Source of the DNA: Liquidambar formosana
Taxonomy: Eukaryota; Streptophyta; Magnoliopsida; Saxifragales; Altingiaceae
Reading direction: 5' to 3'
Assembly: GCA_039720395.1 (NCBI GenBank)
Contig: CM077826.1
Span: 15,495,962-15,559,961, forward strand
DNA length: 64,000 bases
The notes under the pieces are model-generated. The model saw only the letters and a program-made list of their open reading frames with translations, was not told the origin of the DNA and did not search any database. The translations under genes were made by a program, and so were the position numbers. Below are positions 36,201 through 49,306 of the stretch, piece after piece. Positions within the stretch are counted from its first letter, which is position 1. Every line of letters starts with the position of its first letter.

Positions 36201-38805
36201 GGGTCAAACCAGTCCATCTTACTATTGGCTTGAAGTCCATTTGGTACCCATTTACTATTGGTTTGTATGTTGTTTGGTTACACTTATTACCCAGACCCAG
36301 AACCAAGCTCTTAGACCTCGGTTAAGATGGACCCAGTTTTTCTTGAGGAGTACTGTGAAAACTTGGATGATTTTTGTTTTTCTTGAGGTGTACCATTGGC
36401 GAACAGCCCGGGAGAAATGATGGGATCAGGATGGAAGACCCCAAAAGAGAGCCCACTTGCTGATTCATTTTCACCAATGATGTCAATGGAGCAGGTTCAG
36501 TACAGGGATGCGTAAATCTGTTGTCTTCACAGGAAATTGGAAGACCTTGTTCCATTATCCTAGTTTCTTTGACAGATATTGATTTTGCTGTATTAATACC
36601 ATGATTGTTCTATACAAGGCTTCAATAGGGGTTAAGGAGCTACGATTGCAGTTACCAAAGTGGCCCATTTGTGGAAATATGTTGAGTCCTCCCATTCAAA
36701 GTTATTTTGGGATAGAAATTCGTATTTTACTTGTTGCATACATAAAATTCATCCGACAACATAATCAGTTGATGTGTGAGATAGATTTCGGCCTTAACTC
36801 ATCAAATATAAATGCAATAATGTTCCAGAAAAATATCTTAAAACGCATTGGTTAAACGAGTTTTCTGATATGGTAGAAGTAATAACATGGTACCAAACAT
36901 AAAGGACCTAGTCTTTGCAACACTAGGTATGGTTTCCTGGTACAGGGTGGTACACAGGATGTCCATGATTTTCATTATGGGCAGAAGAGCTATTCTTTAT
37001 GCTGCTCTGCACCCATCTTTTATCGTGTCTGTTATCCATCCTCACTCTTAAGTGAGGAATACATTATGCCTCTAAATTAGCATTTGCAAATTCTCTGTGA
37101 AAGTAATGATATGTTTTCAAACTCTGCTGTGCATGTATATGAAATGGTAAGGAAAGATGATCTGAAGCAAAAGTAATCTTGCACTTTAGAAAGGATCTTG
37201 CCTAGATGCCTTAAGATTAAAGAAGCAAATGGCATGCATAGGTGGAAAAATTATTTAGGATTCTGTACAAGTTTGTTGACAAGTATGCATAATTTTATGT
37301 AAAATCTTATTCTGCTCCTATGGGGGATGGATAATGAGGAGGGTTCGTTCCCTAAAAAATTAATATGGAATTCTCTGGTTCTTTCCAAAGTAGCTTTTTT
37401 TCCTGTTGGCAGTGACAAGTTATAATTGTTGATGGTCAATAATCTTGTGTTTGTAGCCAAAACAAAGAACAATAATATGATTGGGAGAAAGTAGGAGAAA
37501 CCCAGCTGTTGTAGTCTTTGTAAAGGTCAAGAGGAGTCTGTCAAGTGTCAATTACCTATATATTTATTGCCTCTTCTTCTACAATTGTTGTTTGATGTTC
37601 ACTGGGTGATGCCCTATTCTTTAAGAGAATTAGTGGAAAGTTGGGTTTGCCATGGTTGGGGTATGAAAGGATTTTGTTTATGTCTACATGGTTTGGGATC
37701 CGTTTGGTAGTTTGAAAGGAGAGTGATTGAAGAATTTTTTAAGGCAAAGAGAAAGAGGCGGAGCAAGTGGTTACTAACATCATTAACATGGTTGTGTGTT
37801 AATGTTCATGTTTGAATCATTTTGGTGGTATTTTTGTAGTCAATTTCCTTTTGAATCAATTCTGGGGTATTTCTGTAGCCAATTTCCTTGGGGATTGGAC
37901 ATCTTTATGTGTTTCATTACCCCTCTGCCTCTTTATGTGAGTCTTGTACATGTGCTTTCTGGCGTCCTTTGTTATGAATATTTTATTGATTTTGAAAAAG
38001 GAAAAAGAAAAAAAATGGTGGTGCCATTGGATGCATGTATTTCTAATTATACAGTCTGTCATAATCTGACCATTTAGGATTGGCCAGATTAATATACTGT
38101 GCTGCACTTGGTTTCTAGTTTTTGTTCTTCTTAATCTCTCCATCTACATCAAGAGTTCTTGTCATTTTACTTTTTAAGTGTAATTTGGTACTTTTTTGGG
38201 GGTTTGAGGAACTCCTTATGGGAAAACCCCAGGTTCATGCAAGACCCTGCAACCCACATGGATTGGTTAGCCCAAGACCCATGAGAACCATGGAACCTTG
38301 TTCAGGTGGCCCCAAGAAGTTAGCAAGATTCTATCTCAGGGCCCTACTCGCTGAGGTTTGTGGTCCTCACCAACTAAGCTACCCCTTGGGTTTATGTGGT
38401 ACTTTAGCTTCAAACTAGTTTGGTAGATTGATATTTTTTTAATCCTCGCGTTCACGCGACGAATTAACTAAAGTAAGACTTTTAATAATAAGTCATTCAC
38501 TAAATGATTGTCACAGAACTGTTTTCCCAGATAAAAATGGCATATATTGTTTTTCAATCTTAGAAATACATCTATATTTTTATGCTGTTTGCTGTACTTA
38601 TTATAAATGATACTTGAAGTTATAGTTAATACTTGATATTAATTGTTAAACAACACTTCTTGCAATGTTTTATTGAGACTGTTTTTAATTGATGTTTGCA
38701 ATGTTGATGATCATTACACTGTTGTCCTGTGAGTCTTGATAATTAATTATTTTTGCAGGTTCATGAGCGACAAGATACCGGAGAAGTTGATGTCCTTACA
38801 AAAAG
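27268..38805 (+). CDS. SEC11: Signal peptidase complex catalytic subunit SEC11, 5' part
   Basis: Catalytic subunit of the endoplasmic-reticulum signal peptidase complex, which removes signal peptides from secretory proteins. Exons 27268-27346, 28871-28982, 30907-30978, 33500-33535 and 38759-38805; the remaining exons fall in the N gap. Start [18 protein letters not shown] is typical of plant SEC11. A membrane segment follows ([16 protein letters not shown], about 28-43), then box B SGSMEPGF (catalytic Ser57) and box D IVHRVI (catalytic His96). The catalytic Asp region (GDNNYGD in relatives) should be in the next, missing exon. Oddity: the G run at the start of exon 3 (30906-30910, of which the first G belongs to the AG acceptor) is one G too short to keep exon 2 and exon 3 in phase. 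Introns are long (up to 5.2 kb) and carry several transposon remnants. The gene is absent after the gap because copy 2 ends before it. Confidence 0.9.
27347..28870. other. SEC11 intron 1
   Basis: 1.5 kb of AT-rich intron. It contains a short direct repeat (aagaagcattatttgtgattgt near 28119 and 28201, given here only in part of its extent). No element or gene identified. Confidence 0.5.
29691..30248. mobile_element. MITE with CATAGTTATTAAACC termini in SEC11 intron 2
   Basis: About 558 bp with matching inverted ends: catagttattaaacctggtc on the left and, complemented, catagttattaaacccggac on the right. Both ends are rich in ccggt/accgg motifs, while the middle is AT-rich. No transposase. Superfamily not assigned because flanking AT repeats hide the target duplication. 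An (AT)n run lies just upstream (29650-29674). Confidence 0.72.
30979..33499. other. SEC11 intron 3
   Basis: 2.5 kb. The region 31760-32420 has minus-strand open frames with no recognised family. The part near 32960-33260 looks like a decayed LINE (separate entry). T-rich run at about 33311-33328. Confidence 0.5.
32960..33260 (+). pseudogene. Decayed LINE reverse transcriptase fragment (RTE-like)
   Basis: Across changing frames the translation gives FIDFEK followed by KVYDR (near 33006-33030), the reverse-transcriptase A-motif pattern of plant LINEs, and about 115 bp later PVMLYGVGC (near 33139), the end motif of RTE-type LINE proteins. Stops and frame shifts are frequent and the middle of the domain is missing, so it is dead. 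Superfamily by motif memory only. Confidence 0.5.
34782..36466 (+). mobile_element. Non-autonomous LTR element in SEC11 intron 4 (3' LTR truncated)
   Basis: A 353-bp putative LTR (34782-35134) begins TGATGGGATCAGGATGGAAG and ends GGTTTTACA, followed by TTGGTGTTAGAGC (35139-35151), which resembles a tRNA primer-binding site. After about 1.28 kb of internal sequence without gag or pol, a purine-containing stretch (cccgggagaaa) precedes a second start TGATGGGATCAGGATGGAAG at 36418, which matches the LTR for only about 45 bp before diverging. Internal open frames (35656-36051 and others) are proline/serine/histidine-rich and match no family. TRIM/LARD-type remnant. Confidence 0.68.
36467..38194. 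other. Rest of SEC11 intron 4
   Basis: AT-rich intron sequence with no recognised gene or element. Confidence 0.45.
38195..38396 (-). mobile_element. SINE-like element in SEC11 intron 4
   Basis: Read on the minus strand it starts aaggggtagcttagttggtg, a good tRNA-type A box. It is flanked by tggtacttt at 38186-38194 and 38397-38405, a plausible target duplication. The end on the left is T-rich on the plus strand (A-rich tail on the minus strand). Length about 200 bp fits a plant SINE. The B box is not clear. Confidence 0.55.
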
Positions 38806-38815
38806 GTATGCTGAT

Positions 38816-38915
38816 NNNNNNNNNNNNNNNNNNNNNNNNNNNNNNNNNNNNNNNNNNNNNNNNNNNNNNNNNNNNNNNNNNNNNNNNNNNNNNNNNNNNN
38901 NNNNNNNNNNNNNNN
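38816..38915. other. Assembly gap of exactly 100 N
   Basis: A run of 100 N, the common placeholder for a gap of unknown size. To its left the sequence is SEC11 intron 5; to its right it is inside a polygalacturonase intron (equivalent to base 1347). The join is therefore inferred by scaffolding, not read through. Confidence 0.99.
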
Positions 38916-40178
38916 TGGGTTTTAAATTTTCATAAATAAAAAAAAAGGCAAATCTGTCTTTAATGAGTTGATGTGGCGACTGTTACAACACAAGCTTTAA
39001 ATTTTCATAAAAAACAAATCTGCATGTCTTTAATAGGCTGATATATAGTCACTACAACATCAATTGGGCAAATAAATTTCTTTTCTACATTTTCCTCACC
39101 AGATGGCCAGGCATTAATTACGTCCTCAAGATGTACAAGTCATTCATCTATATATATATTTATGCATGTGTATTGGTGATGGGTAGGCAATACGATTCAA
39201 TTCATGCAATAATCTTCGGCTAGATGGAGTGAAATTCATAAACAGCCCAAGTAAACATATCCAAATATTCGGGTGCAATGGAGCAACAGTCACCAAAGTC
39301 CACGTAAATGCCCCTAAAGAAAGCCCAAACACTGATGGCATTCACATCAGCCATTCAATCAACGTTCAAATCCATGGCTGCACCATAGCATGTGGTATAT
39401 ACACATATATTTCAAATGTTTTTTTGCCCTTTTTCTGTCTTTCCTCTCCCTTTACTATATATGCATGTATTTAATTTAATTTGTTCTTCTATATATGTTT
39501 TATTTTTGTGGCAATATAGGTGATGATTGTATTTCTATTATTGGGAATTCCTCCAACATTAATATTACCGGGGTAGCATGCGGACCAGGCCACGGTATAA
39601 GGTCTGTTTTTTTTACCAGAGCCGAGTCTTATGGTTTGTTAATTTGGTTCCAAGTCTTATGATTTTAAACATTAATTAAGTAGCTTAAACCCCTTTTTTT
39701 GCTTTCCCTCATATCCCATTTCTTCCCTTTTTCTAGTGTCATTACTTTTTCATTTTTGTCAAACGAGAGGTATCCTGAGCTATTGGGCCCGGACTAATCC
39801 TCCAGTAATCCGGTGCGTGATGCACAAATCATTTTCAAGCCATGCATGCATTCTATAGGAAGGGAGCGGAAACTCAAACTTGGGATCTCCGGTTCCTGAA
39901 CCGGAATCCTTTACCATCTATGTTACCCTCGCGGGTTTTCTAGTGTCATACTTTCGTAGATGATTTAAGATTACATCAGCCCTTTATAATGGTCACGAGT
40001 TACCATCTAAGCAAGGATGACAATGGTTTCTCAACATTTTGTTAGGAAAGCCATATTCATCTTCAAATTGTCATTTTAGGAAGAAAAAATAAATTCCCCC
40101 TTCCTGACATTGAAGACATTTCATGCAGTATTGGAAGTTTAGGAGGGGGTGGAGCAACGAACACGGTGGAAGGGTACA
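38916..40178 (+). pseudogene. Polygalacturonase gene, 5' part (copy 2)
   Basis: Begins in the intron before exon 5 because of the gap. Exons 39187-39394 (motif SPNTDGI), 39520-39601 (GDDC, GPGHGIS) and 40129-40178 (start of exon 7, one G shorter than in copy 1 at gaagggtaca). The same retrotransposon interrupts it at the same base. Exons 1-4 would be in the gap or absent. Confidence 0.86.
39743..39935 (-). mobile_element. SINE in PG intron (copy 2)
   Basis: Counterpart of 2178-2370, with the same 14-bp flanking repeats at 39729-39742 and 39936-39949. Confidence 0.7.
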
Positions 40179-41853
40179 TGTAATACCCTGAATATTTATT
40201 AATTTATTTACGTGTATACTTAGTGGAATTGTACACAGGAGGATAATTTTAAATATTGTTGAGGTTAGTTGAATGTGGGATACATTGCATTAAATTGCTT
40301 TCGATGAAAAAGATAATTAATTGTGAGATATATATATATATATATATATATATAGATGTGAAGGAAGGAAAGATAAAAAAAAGAAAAGAATTGGGGAAAA
40401 AGAGAGAAGCACGTGAAAAGAGAGAAAAGAAAGAAGAAAAAGAAAAGAAAAAAGAAGGAAAGGTGGGAAGTAGGTGTAGAATAAAGAAAAGAAGAAATGA
40501 TGAAAGAGAGAGAGAGAGAAGGAGGAAAGGACGGAAGAGAAGAAATAAATAGAGAAGAAGGAAAGAAATAAGAAAGGGAGAAAGAGGAAGGGAGAAGCCG
40601 AGAGGGCAGTGGCCGGACGGCCCATCGGTCGGAGCATGGGAAGTTTTAATTCGACTTATTTTGTTCACTTATTTTTGAGGGGGGTTTAATTCTTGTATGG
40701 TAAATGATGATTATTTTGAAGCATATGTTAAGATTTTATTTATGCAAGGTGATAATTCTTGATGGTGATATATTTGAGGTTTATGATGGTTGATTTCATA
40801 GAGATTATATTTGAGGTTTATGATTTGGAGTTCGTATTATTTGATTAATTTATATATTATTTGAATATATAAATGCTTGTATGTGATTTTGAAACATTAT
40901 TTATTATTGTATAGGAATTTGATTTCCTACTGGGCAGTTTTCGCTCACCCCAATATATTTTCAGGTGATAATTGTTGGCGGCACGTAGTAGAATTGGGGT
41001 TGAGATTTGGAGAAGTTATCGCGTACATTTATTTTTATTTAAAGCTGATGTAATTTTATTCATTTGGTTGGCCAATGTATATTTAATGATGAGTTTTGGG
41101 TTAACCATGGCTACCCGCAGCTGCGCATACTCTGTATTTTGAAAGGAATGTATTTTTGAAAAGGTTTATTTGTACGGAGCTCATAAAAAAAATTGTACGT
41201 GTTAGGTTTATAAATTTTGGGGCGTTACAATTTGGTATCAAAGCTAAGGACGACTCTGACTTTTGGATGGGAGATGATGTGGCAATAGTCCCAATAGGAC
41301 CAAGATGGGTGAGGGTGAGGGTGAGGTTGAGTGAACCAACAGTCCCAATAGTCCCAATAGGCTCAATAGGGTGAGGGTGAGGTTGAGGGATGAGTCACAT
41401 ATTTCACATCAAAAGCGGACAAGTCCAAGATCTGGGAAAAGTGAAGGTATTGTTTTATTATGAGATGGCTAAGTTAGTACGTACCGCGTGTGGTACTATG
41501 GTTTATTTGAAATTCTTGATGAAAAAAATACAATACCTATTTTAGAAAAAAAAATTGTTTTCTTGAGAATGGAAAAATTTTTGTTGATTTATGAGCTCTT
41601 TTAAAAAATCAGAGTTTGCAGCGGAAGCTTAGTGGTATAACCAATAAGTATTTGATCTGAGGTTTTCAAATTCGAGGACGAAATTTCTTTTAAGGGTGGT
41701 GGAATGTAATACCCTGAATATTTATTAATTTATTTACGTGTATACTTAGTGGAATTGTACACAGGAGGATAATTTTAAATATTGTTGAGGTTAGTTGAAT
41801 GTTGGGATACATTGCATTAAATTGCTTTCGATGAAAAAAGATAATTAATTTGT

Positions 41854-41895
<42 letters not shown>

Positions 41896-44225
41896 TGTGA
41901 AGGAAGGAAAGATAAAAAAAGAAAAAGAATTGGGGAAAAAAGAAGAGAACGAGGAAGAAAGAAGAAAAAGAAAAGAAAAAGAAGAAAAGGTGGGAAGAGG
42001 TGTAGAATAAGAAAAGAAAATGATGAAGAGAGAGAGAGAGAGAAGGAGGAAAGGACGGAAGAGAAGATAATAGAGAAGAGAAGGAAAGAATAAGAAAGGG
42101 AGAAAGAGGAAGGGAGAAGCAGAGAGAGGCCGAACTGGCGGACTCCCATCGTCGGAGCCTGGGAATTTTAATTCGACTTATTTTGTTCACTTATTTTTGA
42201 GGTAGGGGTTTTAATTCTTGTATGGTAAATGATGATATTTTGAAGCATATGTTAAGATTTTATTTATGCAAGGTGATAATTCTTGATGGTGATATATTTG
42301 AGGTTTATGATGGTTGATTTCATAGAGATTATATTTGAGGTTTTATGATTTGGAGTTCGTATTATTGATTAATTTATTATATTTTGAAATTTACCTAAAG
42401 ATTTCGTTGCATAATTATCAGATTTTCGGTCTCGTGAGGACCCTAGGAGCATTAACGCTGCATTCGCATTGTCATGTCTATCACGGTTTTGGGTTGGTAT
42501 TGCTCGCAATTGAGTAGGAAATGTGGCTTCTTTACATTAATATAGTGTTGTTCTATAAATGTGAGAAAGAAGGAAGGTGGGAATATGTGTAGAATAAGAA
42601 AAGAAGAAATGATGAAGAGAGAGAGAGAGAAGGAGGAAAGGACGGAAGAGAAGAAAATAAATAGAGAAGGAAGGAAAGAAATAAGAAAGGGAGAAAGAGG
42701 AAGGGAGAAGCCGAGAGAGGCAGTGGCCGGACGGCCCATCGGTCGGAGCATGGGAAGTTTTAATTCGACTTATTTTGTTCACTTATTTTTGAGGTAGGGG
42801 TTTAATTCTTGTATGTAAATGATGATTATTTTGAAGCATATGTTAAGATTTGTTATTTATGCAAGGTGATAATTCTTGATGGTGATATATTTGAGTTTAT
42901 GATGGGTTGATTTCATAGAGATTATATTTGAGGTTTATGATTTGGAGTTGTATTATTTTTTAATTTATATATTATTTTGAATATTAAAATCTGTATGTGA
43001 TTTGAAACATTATATTGTATAGGAATTTGAATTTCCTACTGGGGCAGTTTTTCGCTCACCCCATATATTTTCAGGTGATAATTGTTGGCGGCACTAGTAG
43101 AAGTTGGGGTTGAGATTTGGAGAAGTTATCGCGTACATTTATTTTTATTTAAAGCTGATGTATTTTATTCATTTGGTTGGCCAATGTATATTTCTGATGA
43201 TTTTGGGTTAACCATGGCTACCCGCAGCTGCGCAATACTCTGTATTTTGAAAGGAATGTTTTTTGAAAAGGTTTATTTGTACGGAGCTCAAAAAAAAAAA
43301 TTGTACCGTGTTTGGTTTATAAATTTTGGGCGTTACAATTTGGGAATGTAATACCCTGAATATTTATTAATTTATTTTACGTGTACTTAGTGGAATTGTA
43401 CCAGGAGGATAATTTAAATTCTATACCATGTATCTGCATATATATAATTGTATAGAATCCCACATATTTCCTATTGGGCTTTGCAGCTCATCCTATTATT
43501 ATTTCAGATGATCAGGTGATGAGTGAGGGTTTGCCGATGGCGGATGCCTAGTGGCATAATCTGAGGTTGGAACTTGAAGGTGGCATACTAACATAGTCAT
43601 GGATGAGGATAGATGCACGTGCATTACATAGAGACTATGTTATTTGATGTATGGACATTTCTATTATTATATTATTGTTATTACCATTATTACTTAATGA
43701 ACCTTGAATAGTTTGAATCCAACCTATGTGCCAGGGATGTTGGCATTATTTTGGGACCATATATTATTATGGGCATGATGTGTGAGCATAACATTTCATA
43801 TTAATTATTTGGGTATTATTGATGAGCTGGCACCATTATTATTAAAATATTTTAAAAAAAAATACACGTGGATTTGACTAAGTCTTCCGCAACTTTTATA
43901 CTCTGACTTATCCACGTGTACACCTTTTTACTTTGACTTTTATCCACGTGTCGACTCTCGAGTCGGGGCGTGACAATTTTTGGTATCAGAGCTCATTAGT
44001 AGATCCGAATTGGGATTACATGCACTTCATATGTGTCAGTTAGGTGAGTTAGAAGTGTCTCATGCATCATACATGCTTGTGGGTAGACATCAAGAAATTA
44101 GAGGAATATTACGATTTTTATTAACATTTTGACGTGATTTTTGTAACTTACACAATCCCAGTTGTTTTTTTTTAACGTGAGATTTGATAGATAGTTTCGA
44201 ATATTTACTAAATGATTTTTATAGG

Positions 44226-47200
44226 ATGCCACGTGCTCGAGATAGATCTTCTCCTGAGCCTTCTCACACCTCACAAGCTAGAACTAGAGGTGGAGTTTCC
44301 GCTCCTCATACTGAAGAAAGGGGATATGACTGATGCTATACGGGAGTTGACTACCCTATTGCAACGTCAGAACGAGATACTTCAGCAGCCTACTCTTAGA
44401 GCTGCAGTTCCTGACACACAATTAACCAAGGCTACACATTTTCAGAATTTTCGCGGATGGATCCTCCTACTTTTCGTGGTGAGACAATCCGCAGAAGCTG
44501 AAATTTGGCTTCTAGAGGTCCACAAGCTACTTAAGATTGTTGGTATACCCGAGGAGTATAGGGAGTTTGCTTCTCATTACCTACGGGGTGATGGTGACTT
44601 TTGGTGGCAGCAGGTGGTGCGCTCTCAAGATGTGGGAGCCATGACCTGGATACAGTTTGAGGGTGTGTTTCTAAACCAATATCTCAGAGAATCATATCGG
44701 ATAAGAAGTTACAAGAGTTTCTAAACCTGGTACAAAGGAATCTTTCGGTGGCAGAGTATGATGCACGCTTCACAGAACTTTCTCGTTATGCTACATCTAT
44801 CGTGGCAACGGAAGCTGACAAAGCAAAAGGTTCCAATGGGGATTGAGGCCTCAGATTCGAGACCTTGTTGCAGGAAGTAGGATTCGAAATTATACAGAGC
44901 TAGTTGACAGCCCACGGAAGTGGAGGCGACTTTAGAAGACTCCAAGAAGATAAGGGACAAACAGAGAATTAGAGTGGGGACCAGAAAGATCAGAGCTTTA
45001 GCCAGAAGCAGGGTAAGAGTCAGCAATCTGATGGGTATCACTCAGGAGGACGGCGCGTAAATCGAGGTCAGGGTAGCGGTGGTAGTTTTAGTTATGGGTC
45101 CTCAGATGGGCGACAAAGGAGTTACCCTTATCAACCTCCTACTCTGCCTGGAGGAATTCTAGTGGACAAATCATTTGTTATCAGTGCGGACAACCAGGAC
45201 ACATTAAGATTGACTGCCCATCTTTTGGGAACCAACGATCCCCTCCACACACAATGCAATCTGGCTTACAACAACAGCAGAAACAACAACAAAACCAGCG
45301 CCAGTTCTCTCGATCACAAGGATCTCAGCAAGCCTCGACTACTCGCCCAATTCAGACCCAACAGCCTAGAGGAGGAGGGCATAGTGCAAATACTACAGGC
45401 AGGGTGTTCGCTTTGATCCCACCAGGTGTTGGGACATCAAATGCAGTCGTGGAAGGTACATTTTTCTTTATAGTTCATGGGTTCGAGTATTAATTGATAC
45501 GGGTGCCACACATTCCTTTATAGATGTTTCTTGTGCTTCTCGTTTGGGTTTGACATTTGAGCCCTTGGGACACGTGCTCAGTGTTGACTCACCAATGGGT
45601 GTGGTATCCAAACAAGTGTGATTTGTCGTTCCTGCTTCATCGAATTGGTGATCAGGAGTTAACGGTAGATCTCATTGCTCTAGGTATTTCTGGTTATGAT
45701 GTGATTTTAGGCATGGATTGGTTATCGTCGTACCATGCAATTATTGATTGCTTCCAGAAAAAGGTGACTCTCCATAAAATGGATGGGTCTATTTTACACT
45801 TCTACGGAGAAAGAAGTGTTTCTCTTCCTTTTCCTCAATCGAAGAAGATTGCTCGCCGTATTCAAATTGCAGGTCTGCTTAGCTCATTGGCAGCCTTGAG
45901 TTGGAGGAACATGTTGAACTTAAATTGGAAAATATTCCTGTTGTACGGGAATTTCCAGATGTCTTTCCAGAAGAGTTGCCAGGTCTACCTCCTAAAAGAG
46001 ATTAGACTTTACCATTGAGGTATATCCAGGCACATCTCCTATTTTTATTGCTCCATACAGGATGGCTCCTGCAGAGCAAGCAGAGTTGAAAAAGCAGCTC
46101 TCAGAGTTGGAGAGTAAAGGTTTTATTCGTCCTAGCACTTCGCCATGGGGTGCACCAGTGTTGTTCGTTAAGAAGAAGGACGGTTCTTTCAGATTGTGCG
46201 TAGACTATAGGAAGCTAAACAGAGCTACAATTAGGAATCGTTATCCTTTGCCCCGCATTGATGATTTATTTGACCAGTTAAGGGGTCGCATTTCTTTTCA
46301 AAGATTGATTTGCGCTCTGGCTATTATCAGCTTCGAGTCAGAGAGGAAGACATCCAAAAGACAGCTTTTGCAACTCGCTACGGGCACTACGAGTTTTGGT
46401 GATGCCGTTCGGTTTTGACGAATGCACCAGCAGCATTCATGGACCTGATGAACCGGGTGTTTAAACCATTCTTGGATCAGTTTGTCGTGGTGTTTGTGGA
46501 CGACATTCTCATATACTCAAAGACGCAAGAAGAGCATGAGAGGCACCTTAGGAAAGTGTTGGCAAATATTGAGGGAGCATCAGTTATATGGAAAGAGAGA
46601 GAAATGTGAATTTTGGCTTCATGAAGTGAAGTTTCTAGGCCACGTGATTACTGAGGAAGGCATCTCAGTAGATCCAGCAAAGGTGGAGGCAATACTTAAT
46701 TGGGGAAGACCGACCAATGCTACAGAGATTCGCAGTTTTCTGGGATTAGCTGGTTATTATCGTCGTTTCGTCGATATTTCTCTCGCAGTGCTGCAAACTG
46801 TTGACGAAATTGACAAAGAAGGGCGCGAAATTTATTTGGATGATGCTTGTGAGGAAGCTTTCAAGGAGTTGCAGAAGAGGTTGACTACTGCTCCAGTTCT
46901 TATTGTTCCTACTAGTGGTGAGGGTTACGATGTATATTGTGATGCCTCGTATCGAGGGTTAGGATGCGTTCTATGCAGCACGGGCGTGTTGTGGCATAAC
47001 GGTTCTCGACAGTTGAAACCGCATTATGGTGAACTATCCAACACACGACTTGGAGTTAGCAGCAGTGGTCTTTGCATTGAAGATTTGGAGATGCTATTTG
47101 TATGGTGAGAAATTTGATGTATACTCTGATCATAAGAGTTTGAAGTATATATTTACACAGAAAGATTGAATAATGAGGCAACGTAGATGGATGGAATACC

Positions 47201-48845
47201 TTGATGATTATGATTTTTCACTTCATTATCATCCGGGTAAAGCGAATGTTGTAGGCAGACGCCTTGAGCATGAGTCCAGAGCAATGATGAGCTGTTAGCA
47301 GTTCAACGTGGAGATGTGGGTTGCATTCAAGGATTTTGAATTACATCCTAATAAAGATGCTTTCACAACTCATCTGAGCCATCTAGTTGCACAACCTAAT
47401 CTCATCACTAGAGTGATAGAGGCACAACAAAACGATCCCGAGTGCATGGCCATATCGTAATTCGATACTCAGGGTACTGCAACCCAGAAGGTTGGTTAGT
47501 GTTCTAGTGATGGGCAGTGTACGATTCATGGGCAGGATTTACATTTCCTACTGGTCAGATTCGTGAAGATGTTCTTAGTGAGACTCATCGTTCTAGGTTC
47601 TCTATTCATCCAGGCGGTACGAAGATGTATCAGGATCTGAAACACAATTTTGGTGGAGCGGTTAGTAAGAAGACGTCGCAAGATTTGTTTCAAACGTGTC
47701 TCACGTGCCAACAAGTGAAAGCGGAGCATAAGAGACCAGCAGGTTTACTACAACCATTACCAGTGCCAGAATGGGAAGTGGGAGTACATCACGATGGATT
47801 TTGTCACGATGGTTACTCGTACACGACAGGGTCAGGATGCAGTTTGGGTGATCGTGGATCGATTGACGAAGTCAGCACATTTTTTGCCTATTCGGGTCGG
47901 AGATTCATTGAGTACCTTAAGTCAGTTGTACATTAATGAGATCGTTAGACTCCATGGAACCCCAGTTTCTATTGTATCCGACAGAGATCCTCGTTTTGTC
48001 GCCGAGTTTTGGCGTACGTTACATAAAGCTTTAGGAACACAACTTCATCACAGTACGGCTCATCATCCAGAAACAGATGGACAATCAGAGCGTACCATTC
48101 AGATTCTCGAGGATATGTTGCGTGCTTGTGTCTTGGACTTCAGAGGTAGTTGGAGTAAACATTTGGCCTTATCAGAATTCGCCTACAATAACAGTTATCA
48201 GGCTAGCATTGGCATGGCACCATTCGAGGCATTATATGGGAGACCGTGTCGATCTCCTGTATGTTGGACAGAAGTTGGAGAAAGCAGTCTTCTTGGACCA
48301 GAGTTAGTGAAAGAAACAACAGAAAAGATTCAGATCATTCGTGATCGTTTACCGCACTGCACAAAGTAGACAGAAGAGTTATGCAGACAAGCGTAGGACA
48401 GATTTGAAGTTTCAAGTTGGGGACTTCGTGTTTTTAAAGGTATCACCTAGGAAAGGGCGTTTTTCGATTTGGGAAGAAGGGCAAGCTAGCACCGAGATAT
48501 GTTGGCCCTTTCGAGATTATTGATAAGAAGGGTGAAGTGGCCTACCAGTTGGCTTTACCTTCACAGTTGGGGAATGTACATGATGTTTTTCATGTCTCAA
48601 TGCTTAGAAAATACGAGCCAGATCCATCTCATGTTCTATCTATACCAGATATCCAGCTCCAAGAAAATGTTACATATGAAGAGCGACCAATTCAGATTTT
48701 GGACGTCAAGGAACAAGTGTTGAGGAATAAAGTCATCTCTCTCGTAAAGGTTCTTTGGCAACATCACGGCATCGAGGAAGCAACTTGGGAATTAGAGTCA
48801 GATGTTCGAGGAAAATATCCGCATCTTTTCGATTCGAGAGGTTAG
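44226..48845 (+). pseudogene. Gag-Pol of composite element (copy 2), many frame shifts
   Basis: Same polyprotein as 6776-11408 but broken into many short frames by one-base indels, mostly losses in short homopolymers (for example gcaaaagg for gcaaaaagg, acaatcc for acaaatcc). RT VDD (about 46495) and the integrase core (about 47794-48369) are still recognisable. The shifts are dense up to about 47.86 kb and then almost stop, so this is probably sequence error. The chromodomain frame 48537-48845 is identical to copy 1. Confidence 0.88.
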
Positions 48846-48886
48846 TACAACTTTCGAGGACGAAATTTCTTTTTAGAGGGGTAGAA

Positions 48887-49254
48887 TGTGATGACCTGAA
48901 TTATTTATATATATATAGAGGGATCATTAGCTGAACCCACCACTTCAATTTGCTTTGGATATATATATATGTTAGAGGATCATTAGCCGCACCCATAGCC
49001 GCACCACCACTTCCATTTGCTTTGGATATATATATAAGTATAGAGGAATCATTAGCTGCACCTACCACTGGCATCTGCTTTGGTTATATTTATATGTATA
49101 GAGGGATCGAGACAGAGAGTTAGAGAAAGAGCAACAGAGAGAGAGAAATTGAGGAAGAACAGAGGAGAAAAAAACAGAGTGGTCTGGTAGAGGTTTTTGG
49201 CTGAGTTCGTGGAGCTCTCTTAGTGAGGTAAAATCCTCACCTCATCTATCGTTG

Positions 49255-49306
<52 letters not shown>

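Noticed and set aside
38736..38939. Open frames running through the N gap
   Set aside because: Unknown bases are translated as X; only the SEC11 exon 38759-38805 is real.
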